Shown: positions 1 through 5,240 of the stretch, one piece after another | Numbering within the stretch: position 1 is the first letter of the stretch | Layout of the letters: each line of letters opens with the position of its first letter | NCBI GenBank assembly: GCA_022425465.1 | Contig: JAKMFK010000029.1 | Span: 1 to 5,697 of the forward strand | Direction of reading: 5' to 3' | Length of the DNA stretch: 5,697 nt | Source: Bacteroidia bacterium | GTDB taxonomy: Bacteria > Bacteroidota > Bacteroidia > NS11-12g > UBA9320 | Translations under genes and position numbers: made by a program | Notes under the pieces: generated by a model | Database searches by the model: none | What the model saw: only the letters and a program-made list of their open reading frames with translations | Told to the model about the DNA's origin: nothing

Positions 1-144
1 AAATTGAGCAAACAATACCCTGAATACGGCTTTGATAAACACAAAGGATACGGCACTCAAAAACATGTACAAGCCATTCAAAAATGGGGCTATCTCGATT
101 GTCATCGGAAGACCTTTCAACTGAAGAAATTGAGCTCGAAGTAG
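1..144 (+). CDS. rnhB: Ribonuclease HII, C-terminal end (partial)
   Basis: This is the last 47 codons plus a TAG stop of a gene whose start lies upstream of the window. The reading frame contains [18 protein letters not shown] followed by an HRKTF motif, which is the conserved C-terminal part of type 2 RNase H. RNase HII is a cytoplasmic endonuclease that cuts the RNA strand of RNA-DNA hybrids and removes single ribonucleotides misincorporated in DNA. The catalytic acidic residues lie mostly in the missing N-terminal part, so activity cannot be judged here. After HRKTF only nine residues follow, a normal length for the family. No clear terminator hairpin follows the stop; the next gene begins 55 nt later. 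Confidence 0.93.
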   Translation, partial: KLSKQYPEYGFDKHKGYGTQKHVQAIQKWGYLDCHRKTFQLKKLSSK

Positions 145-158
145 GAATTAAATTTTTG

Positions 159-191
159 TTGATAACTAGTAAACACTTGCTTCTACCTTTG
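159..191 (+). promoter_or_regulatory. Candidate Bacteroidota-type promoter before the K+ channel gene
   Basis: TACCTTTG at 184-191 matches the Bacteroidota -7 consensus TAnnTTTG in all defined positions. A TTG at 159-161 (just after TTTTTG at 153-158) could be the -33 element, with 22 nt between the two, slightly longer than the usual spacing. The -7 element ends only 8 nt before the channel ATG at 200, so the transcript would have almost no leader. A chance match is possible. Confidence 0.45.
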
Positions 192-199
192 CTTTATTA

Positions 200-1027
200 A
201 TGGCTAATTATCAATCCATCAAGGAACGAAAAGACTTGTCACCAAAGCAAAAATGGCATGTTATCATTTTTGGAGCAGACACCCAAGAGGGTAGACGATT
301 TGATATTTGGTTGTTATGGGCTATTCTATTCAGTGTATTGACGCTATTGGCGGATAGTGTACCTAGTATTCATGCAAAATATGCACTTCAGCTCAAATAT
401 TTGGAGTATTTTTTTACTGGGGTATTTACTGCTGAATATTTAGCTCGTCTGATGGTCAGTGAAAATACAAAAAGTTATGCATTTAGTTTTTGGGGAATCA
501 TAGACTTGGTAAGTACTATACCTACCTATCTGACGTTCTTTTTCCCGGCTTCACCTCTCTTCAGAATTATTCGTACAGTTCGTTTGCTCCGAATTTTTAA
601 AGTGCTACGACTTACCCGTTTTATGGGAGAGGCGAATGGAATGGGGGCAGCTCTAAAACGAAGTGGTGCCAAGATAACTGTATTTTTTGGAGTGGTCCTG
701 GTTATTGTAGTAGTCATGGGTACGATTATGTACGTGATCGAACCACCAGAGGCAGGATTTACATCTATTCCTAGAAGTATTTATTGGGCTGTGGTAACGC
801 TTACCACTGTTGGATATGGGGATATTGCTCCAATAACAGGCTTAGGGCAATTTTTAAGTGCGGCACTAATGATATTAGGTTATGCAGTCATTGCAGTACC
901 AACGGGCATCGTAAGTGTAGAAATGGCTCAAACTAATGGGACACTTGTGTGTTCTGCATGTAATTATTCTGAAAAGGATACATCTTCTAACTATTGCAAA
1001 AAATGCGGAACAGCACTCAAGAAGTAG
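200..1027 (+). CDS. Six-TM voltage-gated potassium channel with C-terminal zinc ribbon
   Basis: This 275-aa inner-membrane protein belongs to the ion-transport (Kv-like) family. Hydrophobic segments fit S1 (about 34-52), S2 (62-82), S3 (92-113), S4 (119-142), S5 (158-180) and S6 (213-240). S4 carries a basic residue at every third position (R122, R125, R128, R131, K134, R137, R140), and S2/S3 supply the acidic partners E79 and D102, so voltage sensing is expected. The pore loop has the K+ selectivity filter TVGYGD at 203-208. After S6 there is no RCK or cyclic-nucleotide domain. Instead, the tail ends with a CxxC-x11-CxxC zinc ribbon (C251, C254, C266, C269), presumably cytoplasmic. The ATG at 200 is the only plausible start: an in-frame stop lies at 170-172 and the next Met is inside S2. 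The 3' end overlaps the DUF5522 gene by 25 nt. Gating by metal or redox state is only a possibility. Confidence 0.92.
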   Translation: MANYQSIKERKDLSPKQKWHVIIFGADTQEGRRFDIWLLWAILFSVLTLLADSVPSIHAKYALQLKYLEYFFTGVFTAEYLARLMVSENTKSYAFSFWGIIDLVSTIPTYLTFFFPASPLFRIIRTVRLLRIFKVLRLTRFMGEANGMGAALKRSGAKITVFFGVVLVIVVVMGTIMYVIEPPEAGFTSIPRSIYWAVVTLTTVGYGDIAPITGLGQFLSAALMILGYAVIAVPTGIVSVEMAQTNGTLVCSACNYSEKDTSSNYCKKCGTALKK

Positions 1028-1155
1028 CCGATTATTATTACAACGAACAGGGGTATCTAGTGTTTACTCGGGCCTATCACCTCAAACGAGGGACGTGTTG
1101 TGGTAACAAATGCTTGCACTGTCCCTTTGATCATGTGAACGTTAAAAAAAACTAG
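1003..1155 (+). CDS. DUF5522 family Cys-rich small protein
   Basis: This is a 50-aa protein reading MRNSTQEVADYYYNEQ, then GYLVFTRAYHLKRG, then TCCGNKCLHCP. That is the DUF5522 pattern: DYYxNxxGxxVFTxxYHLKRGxCCGxxCxHCP. Function is unknown to me. Cysteines C32, C33, C37 and C40 plus nearby histidines suggest metal binding, which is inference. The ATG at 1003 is the first in the frame; an in-frame TAA at 988-990 blocks extension, leaving only a TTG at 994 as an alternative. The start lies inside the channel gene, in the -1 frame relative to it, so translation is probably coupled to the channel. No Shine-Dalgarno is seen. The TAG stop shares the CTAG at 1152-1155 with the convergent permease gene. 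The family match is strong despite the short length. Confidence 0.85.
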   Translation: MRNSTQEVADYYYNEQGYLVFTRAYHLKRGTCCGNKCLHCPFDHVNVKKN

Positions 1156-2372
1156 TTAAATCGGATGCTTTGAGCGGGATGTATTCGGTGAATGATTCGT
1201 ACTGGGATATAAGTAAACACAAAGCAGACAATCAAAGCTCCTAGGTTTATATAGAGTAAATAGTCCCATGGGAGGTAAAAGGGAACAGCATCCATGTAGT
1301 AAGTCTCAGCGTTTAGCTTAATCATCTTGTATTGGTTTTGTAAGTAGGCAAAACTCAATGCAATGCCATTTCCAAGTATAAGTCCTGCTGACAAAATGAA
1401 CCCTCCTTGCCAGTTAAAAATAGTTCCAATTTTTGTGGAATGTGCACCCATGGATTTGAGGATACCTATCATTGGAATTCGCTCGATGATTAAAATCAGT
1501 AGCATGGTAATGATATTAATGATGGCAACGATAAACATGAGTATGATGATGACCAGTACATTGGTATCTACAATATCAAGCCATTGAAACATAGCTGGAT
1601 ATAATTCTTGTACCGTATTGATGGCGTATGTATAGTCAAATGAGGTTTGAAGTTTGGCTTTGGTTGCCTCAGTATTTTTAGCATGGTTAACTTTTATTTC
1701 ATATCCAGCAGCTTTTGAGTAATCATTACTCACAACACGTTGTATCGATCGAAGATGAGCAATCGCAAATTGTTTGTCAAATTCGTGAAGCCCTGTGTTA
1801 AATATTCCTCTAACCTTGGGCATTCTTCTTCGAACATCGGATTGGTCAATAAAGTATAGGTGAACACGATCACCTGTATCTAAATCTAAAATAGATGCGG
1901 TGTATTCAGACAAAAGGATATCGTATGAATCGCTTGAATCGGTGTAATGAGGTATTTCGCCTCGAATGAGGTGTTTTTGATAAAATGAAAAGTCATAATT
2001 GGCAGGAAACCCTTTGAGAATAATTCCTTCTAATGTAGTATCCGATTTGAGTATACCAGCTTTGTTGATAAAGGGGAAAATAGAAGATACATCTTCTTCT
2101 AGATTTATTTCTTGGATTAAACCATTGTCAATATCAAATAGATTAGTCTCGTTGCCTGATGCAAGCTGATAACGACTGACACTAATATCGCCTGCATAGC
2201 CTTTCACTTTTTCTCGAATTTCTTTTTTGAAACCCAATAAAATTCCAAAAGCCATTATCACAACACAGACACTAATGGATACAGCAGCAATGGCTAATGA
2301 AGTGATCGTTTTTGTGAACGAATGTTGGCTTTTAAAGCTTAACTTTTTAGCGATGTGGTATCCTAATTGCAT
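1152..2372 (-). CDS. FtsX-like ABC transporter permease (LolC/LolE type)
   Basis: This 406-aa inner-membrane protein has the four-TM MacB/FtsX layout. A short cytoplasmic N-terminus (LGYHIAKKLSFKSQHSFTK) leads to TM1 (about 24-46), then a long periplasmic domain (about 50-268), TM2 (271-296), a coupling helix region with ERIPMIGILKSMGA (297-310), TM3 (324-344) and TM4 (371-392). The end, IHPAQSIRFN, matches the typical FtsX tail. The N-terminal pattern and length fit LolC/LolE, which extract outer-membrane lipoproteins from the inner membrane together with the ATPase LolD. No ATPase gene is in the window, so a partner must be encoded elsewhere. Other FtsX-family roles, such as an efflux or cell-wall hydrolase regulator, are not excluded. 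The gene is convergent with DUF5522 (4-nt overlap) and divergent from namZ (29-bp gap). No terminator follows it. Confidence 0.88.
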   Translation of the reverse strand: MQLGYHIAKKLSFKSQHSFTKTITSLAIAAVSISVCVVIMAFGILLGFKKEIREKVKGYAGDISVSRYQLASGNETNLFDIDNGLIQEINLEEDVSSIFPFINKAGILKSDTTLEGIILKGFPANYDFSFYQKHLIRGEIPHYTDSSDSYDILLSEYTASILDLDTGDRVHLYFIDQSDVRRRMPKVRGIFNTGLHEFDKQFAIAHLRSIQRVVSNDYSKAAGYEIKVNHAKNTEATKAKLQTSFDYTYAINTVQELYPAMFQWLDIVDTNVLVIIILMFIVAIINIITMLLILIIERIPMIGILKSMGAHSTKIGTIFNWQGGFILSAGLILGNGIALSFAYLQNQYKMIKLNAETYYMDAVPFYLPWDYLLYINLGALIVCFVFTYIPVRIIHRIHPAQSIRFN

Positions 2373-2379
2373 ACTTTTG
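2372..2379 (+). promoter_or_regulatory. Candidate -7 element for namZ
   Basis: TACTTTTG matches TAnnTTTG at every defined position and lies 22 nt before the namZ ATG, giving a leader of roughly 15 nt. Its first base pairs with the first base of the divergent permease start codon. There is no good TTG -33 element at the expected distance; only TTTTAG at 2345-2350 is near, so the assignment rests on the -7 element. Confidence 0.5.
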
Positions 2380-2384
2380 ATTTA

Positions 2385-2392
2385 CAAGATTA
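2385..2392 (-). promoter_or_regulatory. Weak candidate -7 element for the FtsX-like permease
   Basis: Read on the minus strand this is TAATCTTG, seven of eight positions compatible with TAnnTTTG. It would place transcription start a few bases before the permease ATG. No TTG -33 element is visible about 20 nt upstream, where the namZ signal-peptide codons lie. Treat it as tentative. Confidence 0.22.
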
Positions 2393-2401
2393 GAGATAGA
2401 A

Positions 2402-3592
2402 ATGAAGAAATCAGAACTTTTTGCCTTTTTGATGATAATTTTCGTGGCGTGTTCATCGATGAGTGAACAACAGAAAGCGGAAGAAAAGACGAGAATCGTT
2501 CTAGGAGCAGAGCAATTAGATCAATATGTTTCACAATTAACTGGTAAAAGGGTTGCTATGCTTGTTAATCAAACCTCCACGATTGGTTCTGTTCATTTGG
2601 TGGATACATTACAGGCATTGGGTGTTAATATTCAAAAAGTTTTTGCACCTGAGCATGGATTTCGTGGAGATCATAGTGCGGGTGCAATAGTGAGTAATGG
2701 CATCGATGCAAAGAGTGGTTTGCCAGTAGTCTCGTTGTATGGTAAAAACAAAAAACCAACACCACAAATGTTGGAAAATATTGATGTGGTGGTGTTTGAT
2801 ATTCAAGACGTAGGAGTTCGTTTTTACACGTACATATCTACCATGCATTATGTAATGGAGGCTTGTGCAGAACAAAATAAGCAATTGATTATACTCGATC
2901 GCCCTAACCCTAATGGATTTTATGTAGATGGTCCAGTGCTTGAAAAAGCATATTCTTCTTTTATTGGAATGCACACAATCCCAATTGTACATGGTTTAAC
3001 AGTAGGTGAGTTAGCACTGATGATAGATGGTGAAGGCTGGTTGAAAAATAAGGTAAAATGCGATTTCAACATTGTGCCATGTGAAAATTACACGCATGAT
3101 AGTTTATACCAATTGCCTATCAAACCTTCGCCTAATTTACCCAATATGAATTCAGTCTATCTATATCCGTATCTAGGTTTATTTGAAGGCACAAATGTGA
3201 GTATTGGAAGAGGTACCCAAACGCCATTCCAAATAGTTGGAAGACCAGGATTTAAAGCCGATTTTACATTTACTCCTCAGAGTATACCTGGTGTGTCTGA
3301 TCATCCAAAGCATGAGGGTAAAGAATGTGGTGGTTTTTTGGTTAACGATGTTAAAAAGTCTGATTTTTTTGAACGACCATCTCTCAATTTAGATTGGTTT
3401 TTACTTTTCTATAACGAAAATATCCCAGAAAATGGGCCATATTTTAAAAGCTTCATTTTTAAGCTTATTGGTAATTCAACATTTAAAGATCAAGTAATAG
3501 CTGGGCTTTCGGCTCAAGAAATTAAACAGACATGGCAGCCAGACTTGGACAAATACAAGACCATGAGAAAAAAATATCTTTTGTATCCCTAG
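2402..3592 (+). CDS. namZ: Exo-beta-N-acetylmuramidase NamZ-like protein (DUF1343), predicted lipoprotein
   Basis: This 396-aa protein shows the full DUF1343 (GH171) motif series: NQTS (56-59), APEHGFRGDHSAG (82-94), FDIQDVGVRFYTYI (132-145), LDRPNPNG (165-172), HGLTVGELA (197-205), KPSPNLPNMNS (241-251), EGTNVSIGRGTQTPFQ (262-277) and a C-terminal R-KKYLLYP. Characterised members release MurNAc from the non-reducing end of peptidoglycan fragments, serving cell-wall recycling. E84 in the EHG motif is a plausible catalytic residue, but I state this from memory. The N-terminus (KKSELFAFLMIIFVAC) is a signal peptide ending in a lipobox-like FVAC, with C17 as the lipidation site; F at -3 is slightly atypical. 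The protein is therefore probably periplasmic and membrane-anchored. The gene stands alone between the divergent permease and the ribosomal cluster. Its ATG directly precedes the signal peptide, which supports this start. Confidence 0.92.
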   Translation: MKKSELFAFLMIIFVACSSMSEQQKAEEKTRIVLGAEQLDQYVSQLTGKRVAMLVNQTSTIGSVHLVDTLQALGVNIQKVFAPEHGFRGDHSAGAIVSNGIDAKSGLPVVSLYGKNKKPTPQMLENIDVVVFDIQDVGVRFYTYISTMHYVMEACAEQNKQLIILDRPNPNGFYVDGPVLEKAYSSFIGMHTIPIVHGLTVGELALMIDGEGWLKNKVKCDFNIVPCENYTHDSLYQLPIKPSPNLPNMNSVYLYPYLGLFEGTNVSIGRGTQTPFQIVGRPGFKADFTFTPQSIPGVSDHPKHEGKECGGFLVNDVKKSDFFERPSLNLDWFLLFYNENIPENGPYFKSFIFKLIGNSTFKDQVIAGLSAQEIKQTWQPDLDKYKTMRKKYLLYP

Positions 3593-3619
3593 TTGTTGTA
3601 AAAATCAAAAAATAACAAC
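3592..3619. repeat. Imperfect inverted repeat between namZ and rpmB
   Basis: GTTGTT at 3592-3597 and AACAAC at 3614-3619 are complementary arms. A GU and an AU pair can extend the stem to 8 bp around a 12-nt A-rich loop. It begins at the last base of the namZ stop and overlaps the -33 element of the rpmB promoter. It lacks a T-tract, so it is a poor intrinsic terminator; an operator is possible but unsupported. Confidence 0.3.
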
Positions 3620-3626
3620 ATATTTG
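3596..3626 (+). promoter_or_regulatory. Promoter of the rpmB-rpmG-DUF4295 operon
   Basis: A TTG at 3596-3598 (in TTGTTG) and CATATTTG at 3619-3626 are separated by 20 nt, the typical spacing of Bacteroidota -33/-7 promoters. The -7 element matches TAnnTTTG in all but its first base. Transcription would start near 3630, giving a leader of about 15 nt before the rpmB ATG. Position and spacing make it a good candidate. Confidence 0.6.
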
Positions 3627-3646
3627 CACCCCTAAAAAATAGAGGT

Positions 3647-3880
3647 ATGTCTAGAGTTTGTGATTTAACAGGAAAAAAAGCAATGTCTGGGAACAATGTT
3701 TCTCACTCAAAACGTAGAACTAAAAGAAGATTTTACCCAAACCTTCAAACTAAAAAGTTTTACTTGCCTGAACAAGATGAGTGGATTACACTGAAAGTGA
3801 GTACTTCTGCTCTTAAAACAATCAACAAGAAAGGAATTAGTGCTTGTTTGAATAGTTTATTGAAAAACGGAAGAATATAA
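3647..3880 (+). CDS. rpmB: 50S ribosomal protein bL28
   Basis: This 77-aa basic protein begins SRVCDLTGKKAMSGNNVSHS and continues KRRTKRRFYPNLQTKKFYLP, the diagnostic bL28 N-terminal half. It ends with a helix-rich segment, LKTINKKGISACLNSLLKNG. bL28 is a component of the large ribosomal subunit. The length is normal for Bacteroidota. AGAGG at 3641-3645 resembles a Shine-Dalgarno but lies only 1 nt from the ATG, too close to act in the usual way. The gene is first in a three-gene operon; rpmG starts 3 nt after its stop. Confidence 0.97.
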   Translation: MSRVCDLTGKKAMSGNNVSHSKRRTKRRFYPNLQTKKFYLPEQDEWITLKVSTSALKTINKKGISACLNSLLKNGRI

Positions 3881-3883
3881 ACC

Positions 3884-4066
3884 ATGGCAAAGAAAGGTAA
3901 CAGAGTTCAAGTGATATTGGAATGCACAGAGCAAAAAGGTTCAGGTGTTCCAGGGATGTCTCGATACATCACAACTAAAAATAAAAGAAATACGACTGAA
4001 CGTATTGAATTAAAAAAATATAACCCTTACATGAAAAAAGTAACGGTTCACAAAGAGATAAAGTAA
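3884..4066 (+). CDS. rpmG: 50S ribosomal protein bL33
   Basis: This 60-aa protein reads [20 protein letters not shown], then [20 protein letters not shown], then [15 protein letters not shown], the classic bL33 pattern. It is a large-subunit protein near the ribosomal E site. The zinc-binding cysteines of the C+ form (two CxxC pairs) are missing except for C14, and the second pair is replaced by NPYM, so this is the zinc-free C- form. It sits 3 nt after rpmB and 1 nt before the DUF4295 gene, consistent with one transcript and coupled translation. Confidence 0.97.
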   Translation: MAKKGNRVQVILECTEQKGSGVPGMSRYITTKNKRNTTERIELKKYNPYMKKVTVHKEIK

Positions 4067-4067
4067 A

Positions 4068-4223
4068 ATGGCAAAGAAAGTAGTAGCAACCCTTAAGAAA
4101 GCTGGATCTGGAAGAGATTGGGCAAAGGTTATCCGATGTGACAAGTCACCTAAAACTGGTGCATACACATTCAGAGAAGAGATGATGCCAACGGAATCCG
4201 TAAAAGAAGCCTTGGCAAAATAA
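4068..4223 (+). CDS. DUF4295 family protein, probably ribosomal protein bL38
   Basis: This 51-aa basic protein reads MAKKVVATLKKAGSGRDWAK, then VIRCDKSPKTGAYTFREEMM, then PTESVKEALAK. The SPKTGAYTFxEE core is the hallmark of DUF4295, a small Bacteroidota family encoded directly after rpmG. From memory, the Flavobacterium johnsoniae ribosome structure revealed a new large-subunit protein named bL38, and I believe it is this family. The position, 1 nt after the rpmG stop, supports a ribosomal role. The ATG is preceded by an A-rich stretch. Two in-frame TAA stops in tandem (4221-4226) end the gene, followed by the operon's terminator. Confidence 0.88.
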   Translation: MAKKVVATLKKAGSGRDWAKVIRCDKSPKTGAYTFREEMMPTESVKEALAK

Positions 4224-4234
4224 TAACGATAATA

Positions 4235-4265
4235 TTGTTTTCAATAAATAAGCTTCCTACTTTTG
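4235..4265 (+). promoter_or_regulatory. Candidate promoter for ftsY-rimO, inside the upstream terminator
   Basis: TTG at 4235-4237 and TACTTTTG at 4258-4265 are 20 nt apart, the same spacing as in the rpmB promoter, and the -7 element matches TAnnTTTG fully. Transcription would start near 4270, leaving a leader of about 20-25 nt before the ftsY ATG at 4293. The -7 element lies in the loop and inner stem of the terminator hairpin at 4250-4281. Confidence 0.55.
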
Positions 4266-4286
4266 ATGGGAAGCTTTTTTTGTTTT
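4250..4286 (+). terminator. Rho-independent terminator of the rpmB operon
   Basis: AAGCTTCC at 4250-4257 pairs perfectly with GGAAGCTT at 4269-4276. One GU and one AU pair (4258-4268, 4259-4267) extend the stem around a 7-nt loop. A run of seven T follows from 4275, then G and four more T. It lies 24 nt after the second in-frame TAA of the DUF4295 gene and ahead of ftsY, so it ends the ribosomal operon. Some read-through into ftsY is possible. Confidence 0.85.
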
Positions 4287-4292
4287 ATACCC

Positions 4293-5240
4293 ATGGGATT
4301 ATTAGACTTTTTTAAAAAGAAACCTACAGAAGATCAGAAAGAGAAATTAGATTCTGGTCTTGAAAAAACAAGAACCTCCCTTTTAGGTAAGTTATCAAAA
4401 GTAGTTGTCGGAAAAAGCAAGATCGATGACGATTTTCTAGATGACATTGAAGAATTGCTAATCTCCTCAGATGTTGGAGTAGACACAACGGTTAAGATAA
4501 TTAATCGAATAGAATCACGTGTTTCTCGTGATAAGTATCTCACGGAATCAGAACTCAAAGACATGCTCAAAGATGAGATTGTGCAGCTCGTCTCTGAGAA
4601 TGAAACTCAACAAATATTCAATGATGTTAAACCATATATAATTATGGTAGTTGGGGTGAATGGTGTAGGTAAAACAACAACTATAGGTAAATTAGCAAAC
4701 CTATTCAAATCTCAAGGGTTAAAAGTAGTTTTAGGTGCGGCTGACACGTTTCGGGCCGCTGCTGTTGATCAATTAAAAATTTGGGGTGAGCGAGTAGAAG
4801 TAGATGTGGTCTCGAAAGGCATGAATACCGATCCTGCAGCTGTTGCATTTGAGGCGGTTAAATATGGAGCTGAACACAACGCAGATGTAGTGATTGTCGA
4901 TACTGCGGGAAGATTACATAATAAAGTTAATTTAATGAACGAGCTTTCTAAAATCAAACGTGTCATGGACAAACAAGTCGATGGGGCACCTCATGAGGTC
5001 ATGTTGGTATTGGATGCGAGTACAGGTCAGAATGCGTTTGAGCAAGCTAAACAGTTCACGGCTGCTACAGATGTTTCCTCACTTGCGTTGACTAAACTAG
5101 ATGGCACTGCAAAAGGGGGAGTAGTCATAGGTATCAGTGATCAATTTAAAGTTCCCGTTAAGTATATAGGTGTAGGTGAGCAGATGAATGACCTCCAGTT
5201 ATTTGACTCCAAAACATTTATTAATTCATTATTTGCATAA
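4293..5240 (+). CDS. ftsY: Signal recognition particle receptor FtsY
   Basis: This 315-aa SRP-type GTPase receives ribosome-nascent chain-SRP complexes at the inner membrane for co-translational insertion. The start is an amphipathic membrane-binding segment (GLLDFFKKKP), followed by the N domain (about 15-105) and the G domain. GTPase motifs are P-loop GVNGVGKT (121-128), DTFRAAA (151-157), DTAGR (203-207), TKLD (267-270) and the GVGEQMNDLQLFD closing motif (293-305). There is no M domain, which rules out Ffh. The long acidic A domain of E. coli FtsY is absent, as in many other phyla. Upstream in-frame TTG (4263) and ATG (4266) starts lie within the terminator hairpin and would add ten residues unlike FtsY, so I chose ATG 4293. 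rimO begins directly after the stop. Confidence 0.96.
   Translation: MGLLDFFKKKPTEDQKEKLDSGLEKTRTSLLGKLSKVVVGKSKIDDDFLDDIEELLISSDVGVDTTVKIINRIESRVSRDKYLTESELKDMLKDEIVQLVSENETQQIFNDVKPYIIMVVGVNGVGKTTTIGKLANLFKSQGLKVVLGAADTFRAAAVDQLKIWGERVEVDVVSKGMNTDPAAVAFEAVKYGAEHNADVVIVDTAGRLHNKVNLMNELSKIKRVMDKQVDGAPHEVMLVLDASTGQNAFEQAKQFTAATDVSSLALTKLDGTAKGGVVIGISDQFKVPVKYIGVGEQMNDLQLFDSKTFINSLFA

Noticed and set aside
1363..1587. A Met-rich open frame on the plus strand opposite the permease
   Set aside because: The repeated Met and Ile arise from the complement of hydrophobic codons of the permease TM2 region; there is no family resemblance.
2227..2466. A 79-codon plus-strand frame spanning the start regions of the permease and namZ
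   Set aside because: It is antisense to the permease N-terminus and out of frame with namZ. It contains no known motif and would leave namZ without its signal peptide start.
2609..2992. A 127-codon open frame on the minus strand opposite namZ
   Set aside because: It lies wholly within the well-supported namZ gene. Its translation is rich in His, Tyr, Cys and Ile with no recognisable domain, as expected of an antisense shadow.
4233..4246. A small hairpin, TATTG and CAATA around TTTT, before the terminator
   Set aside because: Five weak base pairs without a T-tract; it is explained by AT-rich sequence and contains the putative -33 TTG.
4263..4292. An N-terminal extension of ftsY from TTG 4263 or ATG 4266
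   Set aside because: These codons lie in the terminator loop and T-tract, and the ten added residues do not resemble FtsY. The normal FtsY amphipathic N-terminus begins at the ATG at 4293.
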